Counted from the stretch's first letter, positions 44,294 to 55,450 are shown. The stretch is 64,000 nucleotides of DNA from Pigmentiphaga aceris (GCF_008119665.1 NZ_CP043046.1:992001-1056000); one strand, 5' to 3'. The notes: generated from the letters alone by a model not told the origin. Made by a program: numbers and translations.

Positions 44294-45736
44294 TTATTCG
44301 AACATCGGCAGGATTTCGCGCAGCATTTCCGGCGGCACGTCCTGACCATTCACGTTGAGTGTCTTGCCGTCGTACTTGATGTGGCTTTCAACCTTGTCGC
44401 CCTGCGCGGTCAGGAAGCCCGACTGCGACACGCCACCCAGCAGCATCGCAACCACCATGGTGGCCTGTTCGCGTGCCTGTTCCTGGGTGATCTTCTGGCC
44501 GCCAGGGCCTGCTTTGGTCAAACGTGCGATCAGGTCGATGACTGCCGGTTGCGACACTGACAAGTCGAGCGTGGCGCGGTCGACGGCAACACCGGGTACG
44601 TTGACCTCGGCGCGTTCCACCGGCGTGTCGCGCGGCTTGAGCGTCACGTCGACTTTCAGGCTGCTCTGGCCCACCGGCGTGGTCCAGGTCAGGGCGTCCA
44701 GCGCAAACGCGGGCGAGTGGGTCAGCAGGTCTTTCAGCGGCGCTTGCAGGTTGGCGATGGCGGCACGTGCGGCTGCTTCGTCGGTTTCGCCCGGCTGGCG
44801 CGGCTTGCGGGCGAATTCCCGATAGCTTTCGCTCAGCTTTGCCGTGGTGGCACCGTCAAGCTTGCGGACCGCAAAGCGGGCGTCGATCGCACCGATGTCG
44901 GTATTGTTGAGCGCCAGCTTGCCGAAGTTGTACGACACGTGGCCGCTCATGAACTTCTCGTCTTCCTCGATGTGCGAGGCGACCACGAAGTCGCTGCCCG
45001 CCAACGCGAACGGACCCGCAGGGGTAGCCGCCGCAATCGTGAAGCTGCCCACACGCAGCGAACCGTCACCGATTTGCAGGCCGAAGCGGCCGACACGGTT
45101 GTCCGAGGAGATGGTGATGTTGCGAATGTCGACGGTGCCTTGCTGCGCGACGGGGGCCACGATGCGCACCGATTCCAGCGTGCCGTTCACGCGGATGTGC
45201 GTCATTTCTTTTTCGCTCAGGCCGGTGAACGCCCCGCCGGCCACTTCCAGCGTGCCGCCGTCTTGCGCGAAGCGCATGGCGGGCGTGTCGATACGGAAGT
45301 CGACGTTGCCTTGCGTATCGATCACAGAGCGTTCGCGGAAGCTGGCACCGGCATCTACCGTGGACAGGCGGCTGCCCAGCCCTTCATCGCGGGCAAGGGT
45401 GGACTCAGTCGTGGCCGAGACCGGCTTCAGCTGGAACTTGACCAGGCGGTCGAGCGGCAGCGGACCGTGATGCACCTTGCTGTCGATCGCAAGCAGCAGC
45501 TCGTCGCCGGTGGTGCCGGCCAGTCCGCTGATCCGATAACGCGCGGTCGAGTTCAGGATGCCGCGCTCGTAGGACACGATTTCGATCTTCGCACCCCAAT
45601 CGTTCGCCTTGTTGGCGTCAGCCACCCCTTGGCGCACGGTTTCTTCAACCCGCTTTCCGGTGTACCAAGAGGCCCCTGCCCAACCTGCCCCCGCGACCGC
45701 TGCAACGGCAACGACAACCGCACCCGCTCTTTTCAT
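44294..45736 (-). CDS. DUF945 (YdgA-like) protein, paralogue 2
   Basis: 480 residues from the ATG at 45734-45736. N-terminal anchor KRAGAVVVAVAAVAGAGWAG, then WYTGKRVEETVRQGVADANKAN and IVSYERGILNSTARYRISG. Same architecture as paralogue 1, with shared blocks HHGPLPLDRLVKFQLKPVS, VDRATLDLSVSQPAVID (near 400) and a C-terminal VNGQDVPPEMLREILPMFE. Envelope-associated; function unknown. The pair flanks an unrelated gene on the other strand, suggesting duplication and later insertion or inversion. Confidence 0.85.
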   Translation of the reverse strand: MKRAGAVVVAVAAVAGAGWAGASWYTGKRVEETVRQGVADANKANDWGAKIEIVSYERGILNSTARYRISGLAGTTGDELLLAIDSKVHHGPLPLDRLVKFQLKPVSATTESTLARDEGLGSRLSTVDAGASFRERSVIDTQGNVDFRIDTPAMRFAQDGGTLEVAGGAFTGLSEKEMTHIRVNGTLESVRIVAPVAQQGTVDIRNITISSDNRVGRFGLQIGDGSLRVGSFTIAAATPAGPFALAGSDFVVASHIEEDEKFMSGHVSYNFGKLALNNTDIGAIDARFAVRKLDGATTAKLSESYREFARKPRQPGETDEAAARAAIANLQAPLKDLLTHSPAFALDALTWTTPVGQSSLKVDVTLKPRDTPVERAEVNVPGVAVDRATLDLSVSQPAVIDLIARLTKAGPGGQKITQEQAREQATMVVAMLLGGVSQSGFLTAQGDKVESHIKYDGKTLNVNGQDVPPEMLREILPMFE

Positions 45737-45943
45737 TATTCGATCCATGGATTGACTTGGACACGTGGCCATCGTGGCGACGTGTGTCCGGCGATGCTCT
45801 CACGGGCATCGCGCCGCAGCATCTAGCTGCACGGGCAGAGTTGTAACATTCGCAGAAATACAGCGCTTCTACCGCATGGAAGGGTCGGCTGCTTACCACA
45901 CTCGCACAGATTGCCTGTTGGTCCAGGACCAATCATGCCTCTA

Positions 45944-45964
45944 GAATGAGAATTGTTCTTATTC
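45944..45964 (+). promoter_or_regulatory. Fur box in front of the fecI-like sigma factor gene
   Basis: GAATGAGAATTGTTCTTATTC is an imperfect palindrome with the AATGAGAAT core of bacterial Fur sites. It lies 8 nt before the first ATG of the sigma factor gene, where bound Fur-Fe would block transcription or early elongation. Confidence 0.72.
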
Positions 45965-45971
45965 GTTCGGC

Positions 45972-46523
45972 GTGAAGACGCCACACCCAGCTGTCATGTC
46001 CGTCGCCGATTATTCCTTGCATCCCCACGTCAGCGCCCTGTATTGCGAGCATCACAGCTGGCTGCAGGGCTGGTTGCGCAAGAAGCTCGGCAATGCGTTC
46101 GACGCAGCCGATCTGGCGCAGGACACATTTGTGCGCATTCTCGGTGCGCCCGCAGACACCCCGGAAAAGGTGGACGACTGGCAACTTCAGGAGCCGCGTG
46201 CTTACCTGACGGTGGTCGCCAAGCGCTTGATGGCCAACCTGTATCGGCGGCGCTCGCTGGAGCAGGCCTATCTGGACGCACTGGCCGCCGTGCCCGAGCC
46301 GGTGGCCCCGTCGCCGGAGCAGCAGGCCATCATTCTGGAAACCTTGCAGCAGATCGACGCCATGCTCGACGGCCTGTCGCGGCCGGTGCGCACGGCCTTT
46401 CTGCTGTCGCAGCTGGAAGGGCTGGGTTACGCCGAGATCGCCACGCAGCTTGGCATAAGCGAACGCACCGTCAAGCGCTACATGACCGAGGCGATGGCGC
46501 GCTGCATTCTGCTGTGCGAATGA
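45972..46523 (+). CDS. ECF sigma factor, FecI type (iron starvation)
   Basis: 183 residues from the ATG at 45972; the ATG at 45996 is an alternative. Sigma region 2 has LYCEHHSWLQGWLRKKLGNAFDAADLAQDTFVRILG and RAYLTVVAKRLMANLYRRR. Region 4 has LSRPVRTAFLLSQLEGLGYAEIATQLGISERTVKRYM. These are hallmarks of FecI/PvdS-like factors. Preceded by a Fur box and followed by a fecR-like gene (ATGA overlap) and a TonB receptor with a signalling domain: a complete cell-surface signalling unit. Confidence 0.93.
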   Translation: MKTPHPAVMSVADYSLHPHVSALYCEHHSWLQGWLRKKLGNAFDAADLAQDTFVRILGAPADTPEKVDDWQLQEPRAYLTVVAKRLMANLYRRRSLEQAYLDALAAVPEPVAPSPEQQAIILETLQQIDAMLDGLSRPVRTAFLLSQLEGLGYAEIATQLGISERTVKRYMTEAMARCILLCE

Positions 46524-47560
46524 GCGCGGCTCATTCCAACATTCAAGGTTTGAACGAACGGGTCGCCTTGCAGGCGGCGCAGTGGTTCTTCTTGCTGAAT
46601 TCCGGCGACGCCACGGCCACCGAACGGCATCGCTGCGCGCAGTGGCGCGCAGCCGATCCGGTGCATGAAATTGCATGGCAGCGGGCCGAGCGCATCAACC
46701 AGACTTTCCAGATGTTGCCCGGCGATCTGGCCATGCCGGCGCTGGGGCGGCAGGCCCGCACGGATCGGCGTGCGGTCATCAAAACGCTGGCGGTGCTGCT
46801 GGTGGCGGCGCCAGTGGGGTGGCAGGGGTGGCGTTTGGCCTCGGGGCATCCGTGGCTGGCCGACCATCGCACGCAGACCGGCGAACGCCGCGAACTGCGA
46901 TTGCCCGACGGCACGCGTCTGACGCTGAATACCGCCAGTGCGGTCGATGTGGCCTACGACGGCACACGGCGATTGCTGCGCCTGCGCGCAGGCGAGATCC
47001 TGATCGACACTGCACCGGATAGCGTGGCCGCCAACCACCCCGCCTATCGTCCCTTCATGGTCGAGACGCCGGCCGGCATGCTGCGTGCCCTGGGGACACG
47101 TTTTGTGGTGCGCAGACTGGATGACGACGTGTCTGCAAAGCTGCCTGGCTTGAACGGCAGCGCAGCACACGCATACAGCGAAGTCGCGGTACTCGACGGT
47201 GCGGTGGAAATTCGGCCTGCGGCCAATGCGGATCGTGTGCTGGTCCTGCGTGCCGGTCAGCAGACTGCCTTTACCGACATCGCGGTGGAAGCTCCCGGTG
47301 TGCTCAGTCCGCAGGTGGATGATTGGGCGCGCGGCATCTTGCGCGCCACCGACATGCGGCTGGCTGATTTCCTGACTGAGCTTGGCCGTTATCGCCCTGG
47401 CGTGTTGCGCTGCGATCCTGCCGTGGCAGACCTGAAGATATCCGGCGTTTTCCAGCTGCGCGACACCGGGCCGGTGCTCGATAGCTTGCCGCAGGCACTG
47501 CCTGTGTCAGTGCACTACCGCACGCGGTATTGGGTGACCGTGGGCGCGCCCGAGGGCTGA
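46520..47560 (+). CDS. FecR-type anti-sigma/signal transducer
   Basis: 346 residues from the ATG at 46520. N-terminal cytoplasmic DUF4880-like domain (VALQAAQWFFLLNSGDATATERHRCAQWRAADPVHEIAWQRAERI), one membrane helix (~86-103, AVIKTLAVLLVAAPVGWQGW), then the periplasmic FecR domain (RRELRLPDGTRLTLNTASAVDVAYDGTRRLLRLRAGEILID, ALGTRFVVRR). It relays the receptor signal to the sigma factor. Read as usual for the system; the 80-nt gap to the receptor holds a hairpin. Confidence 0.93.
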   Translation: MSAAHSNIQGLNERVALQAAQWFFLLNSGDATATERHRCAQWRAADPVHEIAWQRAERINQTFQMLPGDLAMPALGRQARTDRRAVIKTLAVLLVAAPVGWQGWRLASGHPWLADHRTQTGERRELRLPDGTRLTLNTASAVDVAYDGTRRLLRLRAGEILIDTAPDSVAANHPAYRPFMVETPAGMLRALGTRFVVRRLDDDVSAKLPGLNGSAAHAYSEVAVLDGAVEIRPAANADRVLVLRAGQQTAFTDIAVEAPGVLSPQVDDWARGILRATDMRLADFLTELGRYRPGVLRCDPAVADLKISGVFQLRDTGPVLDSLPQALPVSVHYRTRYWVTVGAPEG

Positions 47561-47580
47561 AATTTTTTTGTCCCTTTTTC

Positions 47581-47634
47581 CGTTCTCGCGTGTGAAGCAT
47601 TCAGGAACCGCAACTTCACACCTCTGCGAGAACG
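47581..47634 (+). promoter_or_regulatory. Hairpin in the fecR-receptor gap that buries the receptor's ribosome binding site
   Basis: CGTTCTCGC (47581-47589) pairs with GCGAGAACG (47626-47634), and TGTGAAG (47591-47597) pairs with CTTCACA (47614-47620). The right arm contains GAGAA, the likely Shine-Dalgarno 6 nt before the ATG at 47641. The RNA could therefore limit receptor translation, or the structure could be a processing or stability element. Confidence 0.6.
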
Positions 47635-47640
47635 CTTTTC

Positions 47641-50163
47641 ATGTCCCCACGCCGCACTGCCTTATTACCTCTTTCCCTTTCGCACAGGCCGTCCCGGTCC
47701 GTGCTGGAGCTTGCTGTGCACAGTGCGCTGCTGGCCATGATCTGCACGGTCGGCACCGCACAGGCGCAATCGGCATCCGCTGGCAATGCGGCGCGCGCCC
47801 CGGTGCTGGTCACCCAACACCATGCGATTGCTGCCGGGCCGCTGGATGCAGCCCTGGCCAACTTCGCGGCCTCCGCTGGGGTCAGCATCACCATGCCGCC
47901 CGCCTTGGTCCAGGGGAAGACCACACCAGGACTTCAGGGCACTTATTCCGTTGGTGAAGGCTTTGCCCGCCTGCTGGCCGGCTCGGGTCTGGAAGCCGCA
48001 GGTGGGGCCGGTGGCGCGTATGCGCTGCGGCCTGTAGCCGGCACCACGGGCAACGCGGCGGACGACAGCAGCAACGCCATGCGCGGTGCGGGTACCACGC
48101 TTGCACCGGTCACCGTGACCGCGCGTGCCGAGCAGGGCGCGACCACCGACGGGACCCGCGCCTACACCTCGCGCGCAGTCACGGTGGGCAAGGGTGAACA
48201 GGCGCTGAAGGACATTCCACAGTCGGTCAGCGTGCTGACCCGCCAGCGCATGGATGATCAGAACCTCACCAGCCTGGCCGATGCGGTAAACAACACGACT
48301 GGTCTGGTCGCCACCCAGGGCGTGGGCGCAGGCATTGCGGTAACGGCGCGCGGTTTCATGATTGACAGCATGCAGTACGACGGCGTGCCGGTACCGCGCA
48401 ACACGTATTCGCTGGGTAACTGGGGCAGCGAGTCGCTGGTGTTCTACGACCGGGTGGAAGTGCTGCGCGGGGCGGCGGGCTTGCTGCAAGGGGGCGGCAG
48501 TCCGGGCGGCACGATCAACTTCGTGCGCAAGCGCGGCCAGGCCGAACCTACTGTGACCCTGACCGGCAAAGCCGGGTCATGGGATTCCTATGGCGCACAG
48601 CTCGACGCAGGTGGCCCGCTCAACAAGGAAGGGTCGCTGCGCGGTCGTGTGGTGGTGGATGAAGACCGTGGGCATTCACATATCGACTACGTGTGGCAGC
48701 GCTCGCGCACCTTGTATGCGGCGCTTGATTACGACATCGATGCCGACACCACCGTGGGCATCGGCATCAGCAACAAGCGCACGCGCTCGCGTCCATCCTT
48801 TGTCGGACTGCCCCGGTTCTCCGATGGCAGCGACATTGGCCTGCCGCGCTCGACCTACACCGGCGCCAGCTGGAATCGCGCCTTGAATGACCAGACGGCG
48901 GTCTACGCCGATGCCGAACATCGCTTCAACGATCGCTGGACGGTGAAGGCATCGGCCTTCGGCATGAACGAGCAGAACACCTCGGTGCATCAGCGCATGG
49001 CCGGCACCATATCGCGCAGCGGCGCGGGGGCCATGTACGGTGATTTTTCCACCGATCTGAACGGCCAGCACCGGGGATTGGACGTATACCTGCGCGGTCG
49101 TTTCGAGGCCCTGTCCATGTCGCACGAGGTCACCCTGGGTGCCAATGTGTCGCGCTACACCACCAACGATCGGTATGCCCGCGCGTGGACCACTGGCGCG
49201 AATATCTTCAACATCAACCACGACCGACCGTGGCAAGACCACGCCAGCATTGCTGCGCGCGGCGTGCAAGTCATCAGTCAGTACGACGTGCGCCAGGAAG
49301 GCATTTACGGTGCCTGGCGCGCCAAGCTTGCCGAACCGCTCACCATGATCCTGGGCGGTCGTGTCAGTTGGTACGACCAGGTGTATGCCGAGCCCACTTC
49401 CGAAAGTGCGCAACGCAAGTCTGCCCGTCCCACGCCGTATGCCGGACTGGTCTACGCATTGAGCCCGCAATGGTCGGCCTACACCAGCTACTCGGATGTG
49501 TTCGAACTGCAATCGGCACGCACGGCGAGCGGTGCGGTCATCAAACCGATCACCGGCACCAATCTTGAACTCGGCATCAAGGGTGAACTGGCCGACGGCC
49601 GCATCAATACCTCGCTGGCATTGTTCCGCTACGAGCACCGCGACCGTGCCGTCCCCGACTACGCGTCGGGCATGATCTGCAACAACGCGTATTGCTCGAC
49701 GGCAGCCGGCAAGGTGCGCAGCCAGGGCGTGGAGGCTGAAGTCAGCGGCGAAGTGCTGCGCGGCCTGCAACTGTTCGCGGGCTACACCTACAACACCAGC
49801 AAGTTCCTGGACGACCCGGTCAACGAAGGCAGGGTGTTCAGTACCTGGACCCCGCGTCATCTGGTGAAATTGTGGGCCGACTATCGCTTGCCGGGTGCAC
49901 TGGACAAGTTCAGTGTGGGCGGCGGTGTCAACGCGCAAAGCCACGCGCTCAGCTATGACCGGGTGTTCAAGGTGCCGGGCTTTTCAATCTGGAATGCGCG
50001 AGTGGCGTATCAGCTGAATGACGAAGTGGCGCTGGCGCTCAACGTGAACAACCTGTCGGACAAGCGTTACTACATCCCGTCCTATAACAGCGTGAGTGGC
50101 AACAACTACTACGGCACGCCACGCAGCGTGATGTTCACGGTGAAGTACACGCCGAAGCTGTGA
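47641..50163 (+). CDS. TonB-dependent siderophore receptor with N-terminal signalling (STN) domain
   Basis: 840 residues. Signal peptide to about residue 42 (CTVGTAQAQ). STN signalling domain ~60-130 (FAASAGVSITMPPALVQGKT), found in FecA/FpvA-type transducing receptors. TonB-box/linker and plug ~150-300 with DIPQSVSVLTRQRMDDQNL and VEVLRGAAGLLQGGGSPGGTINFVRKR. Beta-barrel to the end, closing with SVMFTVKYTPKL and a terminal aromatic-type strand. The plug wording is that of ferric-siderophore receptors (FpvA/FhuE class). The cognate sigma and FecR genes precede it. Confidence 0.95.
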   Translation: MSPRRTALLPLSLSHRPSRSVLELAVHSALLAMICTVGTAQAQSASAGNAARAPVLVTQHHAIAAGPLDAALANFAASAGVSITMPPALVQGKTTPGLQGTYSVGEGFARLLAGSGLEAAGGAGGAYALRPVAGTTGNAADDSSNAMRGAGTTLAPVTVTARAEQGATTDGTRAYTSRAVTVGKGEQALKDIPQSVSVLTRQRMDDQNLTSLADAVNNTTGLVATQGVGAGIAVTARGFMIDSMQYDGVPVPRNTYSLGNWGSESLVFYDRVEVLRGAAGLLQGGGSPGGTINFVRKRGQAEPTVTLTGKAGSWDSYGAQLDAGGPLNKEGSLRGRVVVDEDRGHSHIDYVWQRSRTLYAALDYDIDADTTVGIGISNKRTRSRPSFVGLPRFSDGSDIGLPRSTYTGASWNRALNDQTAVYADAEHRFNDRWTVKASAFGMNEQNTSVHQRMAGTISRSGAGAMYGDFSTDLNGQHRGLDVYLRGRFEALSMSHEVTLGANVSRYTTNDRYARAWTTGANIFNINHDRPWQDHASIAARGVQVISQYDVRQEGIYGAWRAKLAEPLTMILGGRVSWYDQVYAEPTSESAQRKSARPTPYAGLVYALSPQWSAYTSYSDVFELQSARTASGAVIKPITGTNLELGIKGELADGRINTSLALFRYEHRDRAVPDYASGMICNNAYCSTAAGKVRSQGVEAEVSGEVLRGLQLFAGYTYNTSKFLDDPVNEGRVFSTWTPRHLVKLWADYRLPGALDKFSVGGGVNAQSHALSYDRVFKVPGFSIWNARVAYQLNDEVALALNVNNLSDKRYYIPSYNSVSGNNYYGTPRSVMFTVKYTPKL

Positions 50164-50314
50164 GGGTGTAGCCCGAGCGTGTAAATTCGCGTCAGTATTA
50201 CAGGGGAACAATGCGATCGATCCAACGCGCCAAGCTTATGCAAGGATCGTCGCTGTCCCTCTGTACGCGAGTTTTACTACTACACGCCTTTTCGGCATTA
50301 GCTGGACGACATTC

Positions 50315-51451
50315 ATGGTCATCTTGTTTTTTGCGGCGCTCATCCTGGCTTTGCCAACAGCTGGGCTTTCGATCGTCGCGTACATCGCGGTGTTGATCGC
50401 GCGCAGTTATTTCCGAGCGCGCGGCCGGATGCACCATGCTAATGAAAAGCGGGCGGAACGGGCTGTCGTCAACGGTGAAAATCGCCTGCCTTCCTGGGTC
50501 GGTCAGGAGACTGAACAAGATGTCTTCCTGTATGCCGTCCGAAGCTTCACGTTACGCAAAGGTGTACCGGCGGACTTTGTGGACGCTGTCCTTCAGGACA
50601 AGAACTCATTTACTTCGCTCATGCACCTCGCGGGTGCGATGGAAGTAGAGGGTTCATCTTTCATGGACCAGCAACTGGCAGTATCAACCAAGCTGCTGCA
50701 ATACTGGGATGCTCAGAAGCACGTGTATGAGGGTGCTCGCGCGATACAAACTGCCCAGCAGAAAGCTGAGAAGCGCGAGGTACAAGAAGATCGTCAAGTT
50801 CACGGTCAGGCAGAAGGTGCCCAACCAGGCGGCAGTTCTGGCGACGATCGCGTGTTGGACGTGTCGAGGTCACACACGCCCTCTCCATTAACTGCCAAGA
50901 CACGCAATCCGATGTTCGATGCCGCTCGCACCAAGCTCACTGCGACCTTGAATAAGATGAACATCAATGTGCTGCTTATCATGCAGGCAGGACAAATCCT
51001 GATGACCTCCGACTCCCTCCAGCAGCAGCCTGCTGATTGGATGGGTGGTGACGTGTTGGAGGTCATGTTCAAGGTGGAGGGCCGCGAACCATATTTCGTG
51101 TACTACCAGAACTCCGATTACTACGTGGAGATGGTCAGGGGTCGCGCAAATTTTGATGAGGCGACCCGACACGAGCAGTACCGGTCTGAGGCTTCCCATG
51201 CGCTTGCTACTTATCTGGTACTGCAACTGTATGACCAAGGAATCGACATCAGCCACGATTCGCTTGTGTTCTCACACAACCGCATCCACACCAATGTGCT
51301 TGCGTATGTTGAGCGACACGACAACTGGTACCCAATCCAGCATTGCAATCAAGAAAGCGATTCGGCTACCGAGCAAAAAGTTGCCAGCGTCAATAATGGC
51401 CAGACCGAAATCACTGATCACATTGCTATGCGAGCACTGTCGCCTGCGTAA
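50315..51451 (+). CDS. Orphan membrane-anchored protein of atypical composition, unknown
   Basis: 378 residues. An N-terminal helix (VILFFAALILALPTAGLSIVAYIAVLI) is followed by a basic segment (FRARGRMHHANEKRAERA), suggesting a cytoplasmic body. A Gln/Glu-rich, coiled-coil-like stretch (~145-175, QTAQQKAEKREVQEDRQVHGQ) links to a C-terminal domain (~205-330) with WMGGDVLEVMFKVEGREPYFVYYQNSDYY. Codon use is visibly less GC-rich than in the flanking genes and the ribosome binding site is weak. No family recognised; recent transfer is likely. Confidence 0.65.
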   Translation: MVILFFAALILALPTAGLSIVAYIAVLIARSYFRARGRMHHANEKRAERAVVNGENRLPSWVGQETEQDVFLYAVRSFTLRKGVPADFVDAVLQDKNSFTSLMHLAGAMEVEGSSFMDQQLAVSTKLLQYWDAQKHVYEGARAIQTAQQKAEKREVQEDRQVHGQAEGAQPGGSSGDDRVLDVSRSHTPSPLTAKTRNPMFDAARTKLTATLNKMNINVLLIMQAGQILMTSDSLQQQPADWMGGDVLEVMFKVEGREPYFVYYQNSDYYVEMVRGRANFDEATRHEQYRSEASHALATYLVLQLYDQGIDISHDSLVFSHNRIHTNVLAYVERHDNWYPIQHCNQESDSATEQKVASVNNGQTEITDHIAMRALSPA

Positions 51452-51513
51452 TAGAAAAACGCAGCCATTCTCGCTACTGTTTACGTCGGCTGCATGCTGA
51501 GCCTCCGGCTATC

Positions 51514-52875
51514 TCAGATGGAGACGCAGGCTGGTACCAAGTCCACATCAATACGCGTGCCTTCGCCTGGTGCCGAATGCAAGCTGACGCGCCAGCCCTG
51601 ATGCGTGCAGATGCGCTGCACCAGAGACAGCCCGATGCCCATGTTGTGCGGACCGCCCGTGGCTCCGCGAACAAAGGGCATGAACAGCGCGGGTTGTTGT
51701 GCCGGGTCGATGCCAGGGCCGTTATCAGCCACCGACAGATGCGTAGCCGACACCCGTACGGTGACCTGCACGCCTGGCCCGGCATGTTGCAGGGCGTTGC
51801 GGATCAGGTTCGACAGCACCCCGTGCAGCAATGGCGCGGCAAACTGAGGTGGGTCGATCGACGGGACGATGGCGGTGTCTTCCACAAGCCGCAACAGCAT
51901 GCCCCGACGCGATGCACGCGGGATCCATTCTTCGACTTCCTTGCGCGCCATATCTGCCAAGCCCGTGCGCGGGAAGCGATCGGTATTGTCACGACCGCGC
52001 GCCAGCATCAGATAGATGTCGATGCGCTGGCGCATGTCGTTGACCGACGCGACGATGCGCTGCAACTGCGCTTGTTGCTCGGGTCGCAGGCCATCGTCGT
52101 CCAGCAACAGTTCACAACTGGTCAGCACCACCATCAAGGGCGTGCGCAGTTCGTGGCCAACGTCGGCGGTGAACAGTTGTTCACGTTGAAGTGCCTGTTC
52201 CAGCTGGTTGTAGGTGTCGTCAAAGGCGGCGGCCAGTTGCCCGATTTCGTTGCTTGGATAATCGTCGGCCAGGCGGGTCTGCGGCGGCTGTGCCCCGCGT
52301 GTGCCTACCTGATTGGCCAGGCGCAGAAGCGGGCGCACCACGCGGCGCGTGGCAAGCGAGCCCAGCACAAAGGCCATCACCATGCTGCACGCCAGCCCGA
52401 ACACCGCCACCCAATGCGACACGCTCTGGTCGCGCTCGTAGTCGGTGTAGTCGCGCAGCAGCAGGTAACGCACGCCATCCAGGTCGTCTGCCATCACATG
52501 CCAGACGCGCCCGTCTCGTTCCAGCTTGTGGAAACCTTCGTCCAGCCCGCGTAGCCAGTCCGGGAATGCCTCGCTGTCCGGCGCGCCGTGGAAGAAACGA
52601 TTGGGCCGCCCCGGGTCTTGCCCGGCAAGAAACTCGCCGCGCACCCGTTCTACCGCCATGCCCATGTCGATGCGCTGCAAGTGGGCTTCAAGCTGGTTCA
52701 CGCTCCAGACCGAGACCAATGTCAACACGCTGCCGACCAGCAAGGTCAGCAGCACGTGGGTCCAGATCAAGTGCTGGCCCAGACCCGGTTCGGTGTTGAC
52801 GGGCGTGGTGGTGGCTGGTGCCGATTGTTCACGGGTGAACCAGGTGCGCAACCTGGCCCGGCGCTCAGTCCACAT
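51514..52875 (-). CDS. Two-component sensor histidine kinase (HAMP, HisKA, HATPase)
   Basis: 453 residues. Helix 1 ~38-60, periplasmic sensor ~61-152 (short, with WHVMADDLDGVRYLLLRDY), helix 2 ~153-176, HAMP to ~232, HisKA with H241 in DVGHELRTPLMVV, and HATPase_c with LIRNALQHAGPGVQV, DNGPGIDP and NMGIGLSLVQRICTHQG. Overlaps the upstream response regulator gene by 11 nt on the minus strand, so the pair is one unit. Signal unknown; envelope or metal stress is common for this layout. Confidence 0.93.
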   Translation of the reverse strand: MWTERRARLRTWFTREQSAPATTTPVNTEPGLGQHLIWTHVLLTLLVGSVLTLVSVWSVNQLEAHLQRIDMGMAVERVRGEFLAGQDPGRPNRFFHGAPDSEAFPDWLRGLDEGFHKLERDGRVWHVMADDLDGVRYLLLRDYTDYERDQSVSHWVAVFGLACSMVMAFVLGSLATRRVVRPLLRLANQVGTRGAQPPQTRLADDYPSNEIGQLAAAFDDTYNQLEQALQREQLFTADVGHELRTPLMVVLTSCELLLDDDGLRPEQQAQLQRIVASVNDMRQRIDIYLMLARGRDNTDRFPRTGLADMARKEVEEWIPRASRRGMLLRLVEDTAIVPSIDPPQFAAPLLHGVLSNLIRNALQHAGPGVQVTVRVSATHLSVADNGPGIDPAQQPALFMPFVRGATGGPHNMGIGLSLVQRICTHQGWRVSLHSAPGEGTRIDVDLVPACVSI

Positions 52876-53542
52876 CGGCCCGCAACTGATAGCCGATGCC
52901 GTGCACGGTGAACAGCATGGGGCGGTCGAAAGGTTTGTCGATCGCTTGGCGAAGCTGGTGAATGTGGGTGCGCAGACTGTCGCTGTCGGGCGGCGAATCC
53001 TGCCACAGCAGTTCTTCCAGGCGCGCTCGGTGCACCACGGCCGGGCTGGACTGCATCAGCATGGTCAGCAGTCGCAAAGGCGACGGCGACAGCTTCAAGG
53101 TCTGTCCGGCGCGACTGACGGATAAGGTCCCTACATCCAGACGCAGGTCGCCCACTTCCAGCACCTGGCTTTTGGTACCCGTGGAACGCAGCAGCAAGGC
53201 CTTGATCCGCGCCGTCAGTTCGGCCAGCGCAAACGGCTTGACCAGGTAATCGTCGGCACCTACGTCGAAGCCTTCCAGGCGTTGGTCCAAGGTGTCGCGC
53301 GCGGTTGCCATGATGACCGGCGTGCTGCAGCGCGCCTCTTCACGCAGGCGACGGCACAGCTCGTAGCCGTCGAGCCTGGGCAGCCCGAGGTCGAGCACGA
53401 TCAGGTCGAAGTTGCCGTCGGCGGCCATGGCGTAACCGCGCAGGCCGTCTTCGGCGCAATCGACAATGTAGCCGCGCCGTTCAAGGTGGTTCGCGACGTT
53501 GGTCAGGATATCGGGGTCGTCTTCGATGACTAGGATGCGCAT
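52865..53542 (-). CDS. OmpR/PhoB-family response regulator
   Basis: 225 residues from the ATG at 53540-53542, with GGAGG 9 nt upstream; longer in-frame starts have no receiver homology. Receiver ~1-115 with phospho-acceptor D51 in IVLDLGLPRLDGYE and the Lys in DDYLVKPFALAEL. A winged helix follows at ~125-222 (LRLLTMLMQSSPAVVHRARLEELLWQ, RTHIHQLRQAIDKPFDRPMLFTVHGIGYQL). Cognate partner of the kinase that follows. Confidence 0.94.
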   Translation of the reverse strand: MRILVIEDDPDILTNVANHLERRGYIVDCAEDGLRGYAMAADGNFDLIVLDLGLPRLDGYELCRRLREEARCSTPVIMATARDTLDQRLEGFDVGADDYLVKPFALAELTARIKALLLRSTGTKSQVLEVGDLRLDVGTLSVSRAGQTLKLSPSPLRLLTMLMQSSPAVVHRARLEELLWQDSPPDSDSLRTHIHQLRQAIDKPFDRPMLFTVHGIGYQLRADVD

Positions 53543-53706
53543 CGGCGCTTGCCTCCATCGTGGAGTTCGGAAATGACACGCATTTTTCATTGTAGGACGG
53601 GTAGGTGCACTCACTGCTGAGGCCCATGTCTTGTGCGCGGTCTTAACGATTTCTTGACGTTCGGATCCTGATTTTCTGGTGTCGCGGCCGGACTGTGACA
53701 TCAGAC

Positions 53707-53736
53707 GAAAAAAAGCCCCGCACGAAGCGGGGCTTT
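53707..53736 (-). terminator. Rho-independent terminator of groESL
   Basis: Perfect 10-bp GC-rich stem (AAAGCCCCGC 53712-53721 with GCGGGGCTTT 53727-53736, 5-nt loop). On the minus strand it ends in a T-run from the A-stretch at 53708-53714, 50 nt after the groEL stop. Confidence 0.92.
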
Positions 53737-53785
53737 CATCTGGCAAGGCAGACCGGACTTGCGTCCGGTCGAGCGCAGAGACTTC

Positions 53786-55450
<1,665 letters not shown>

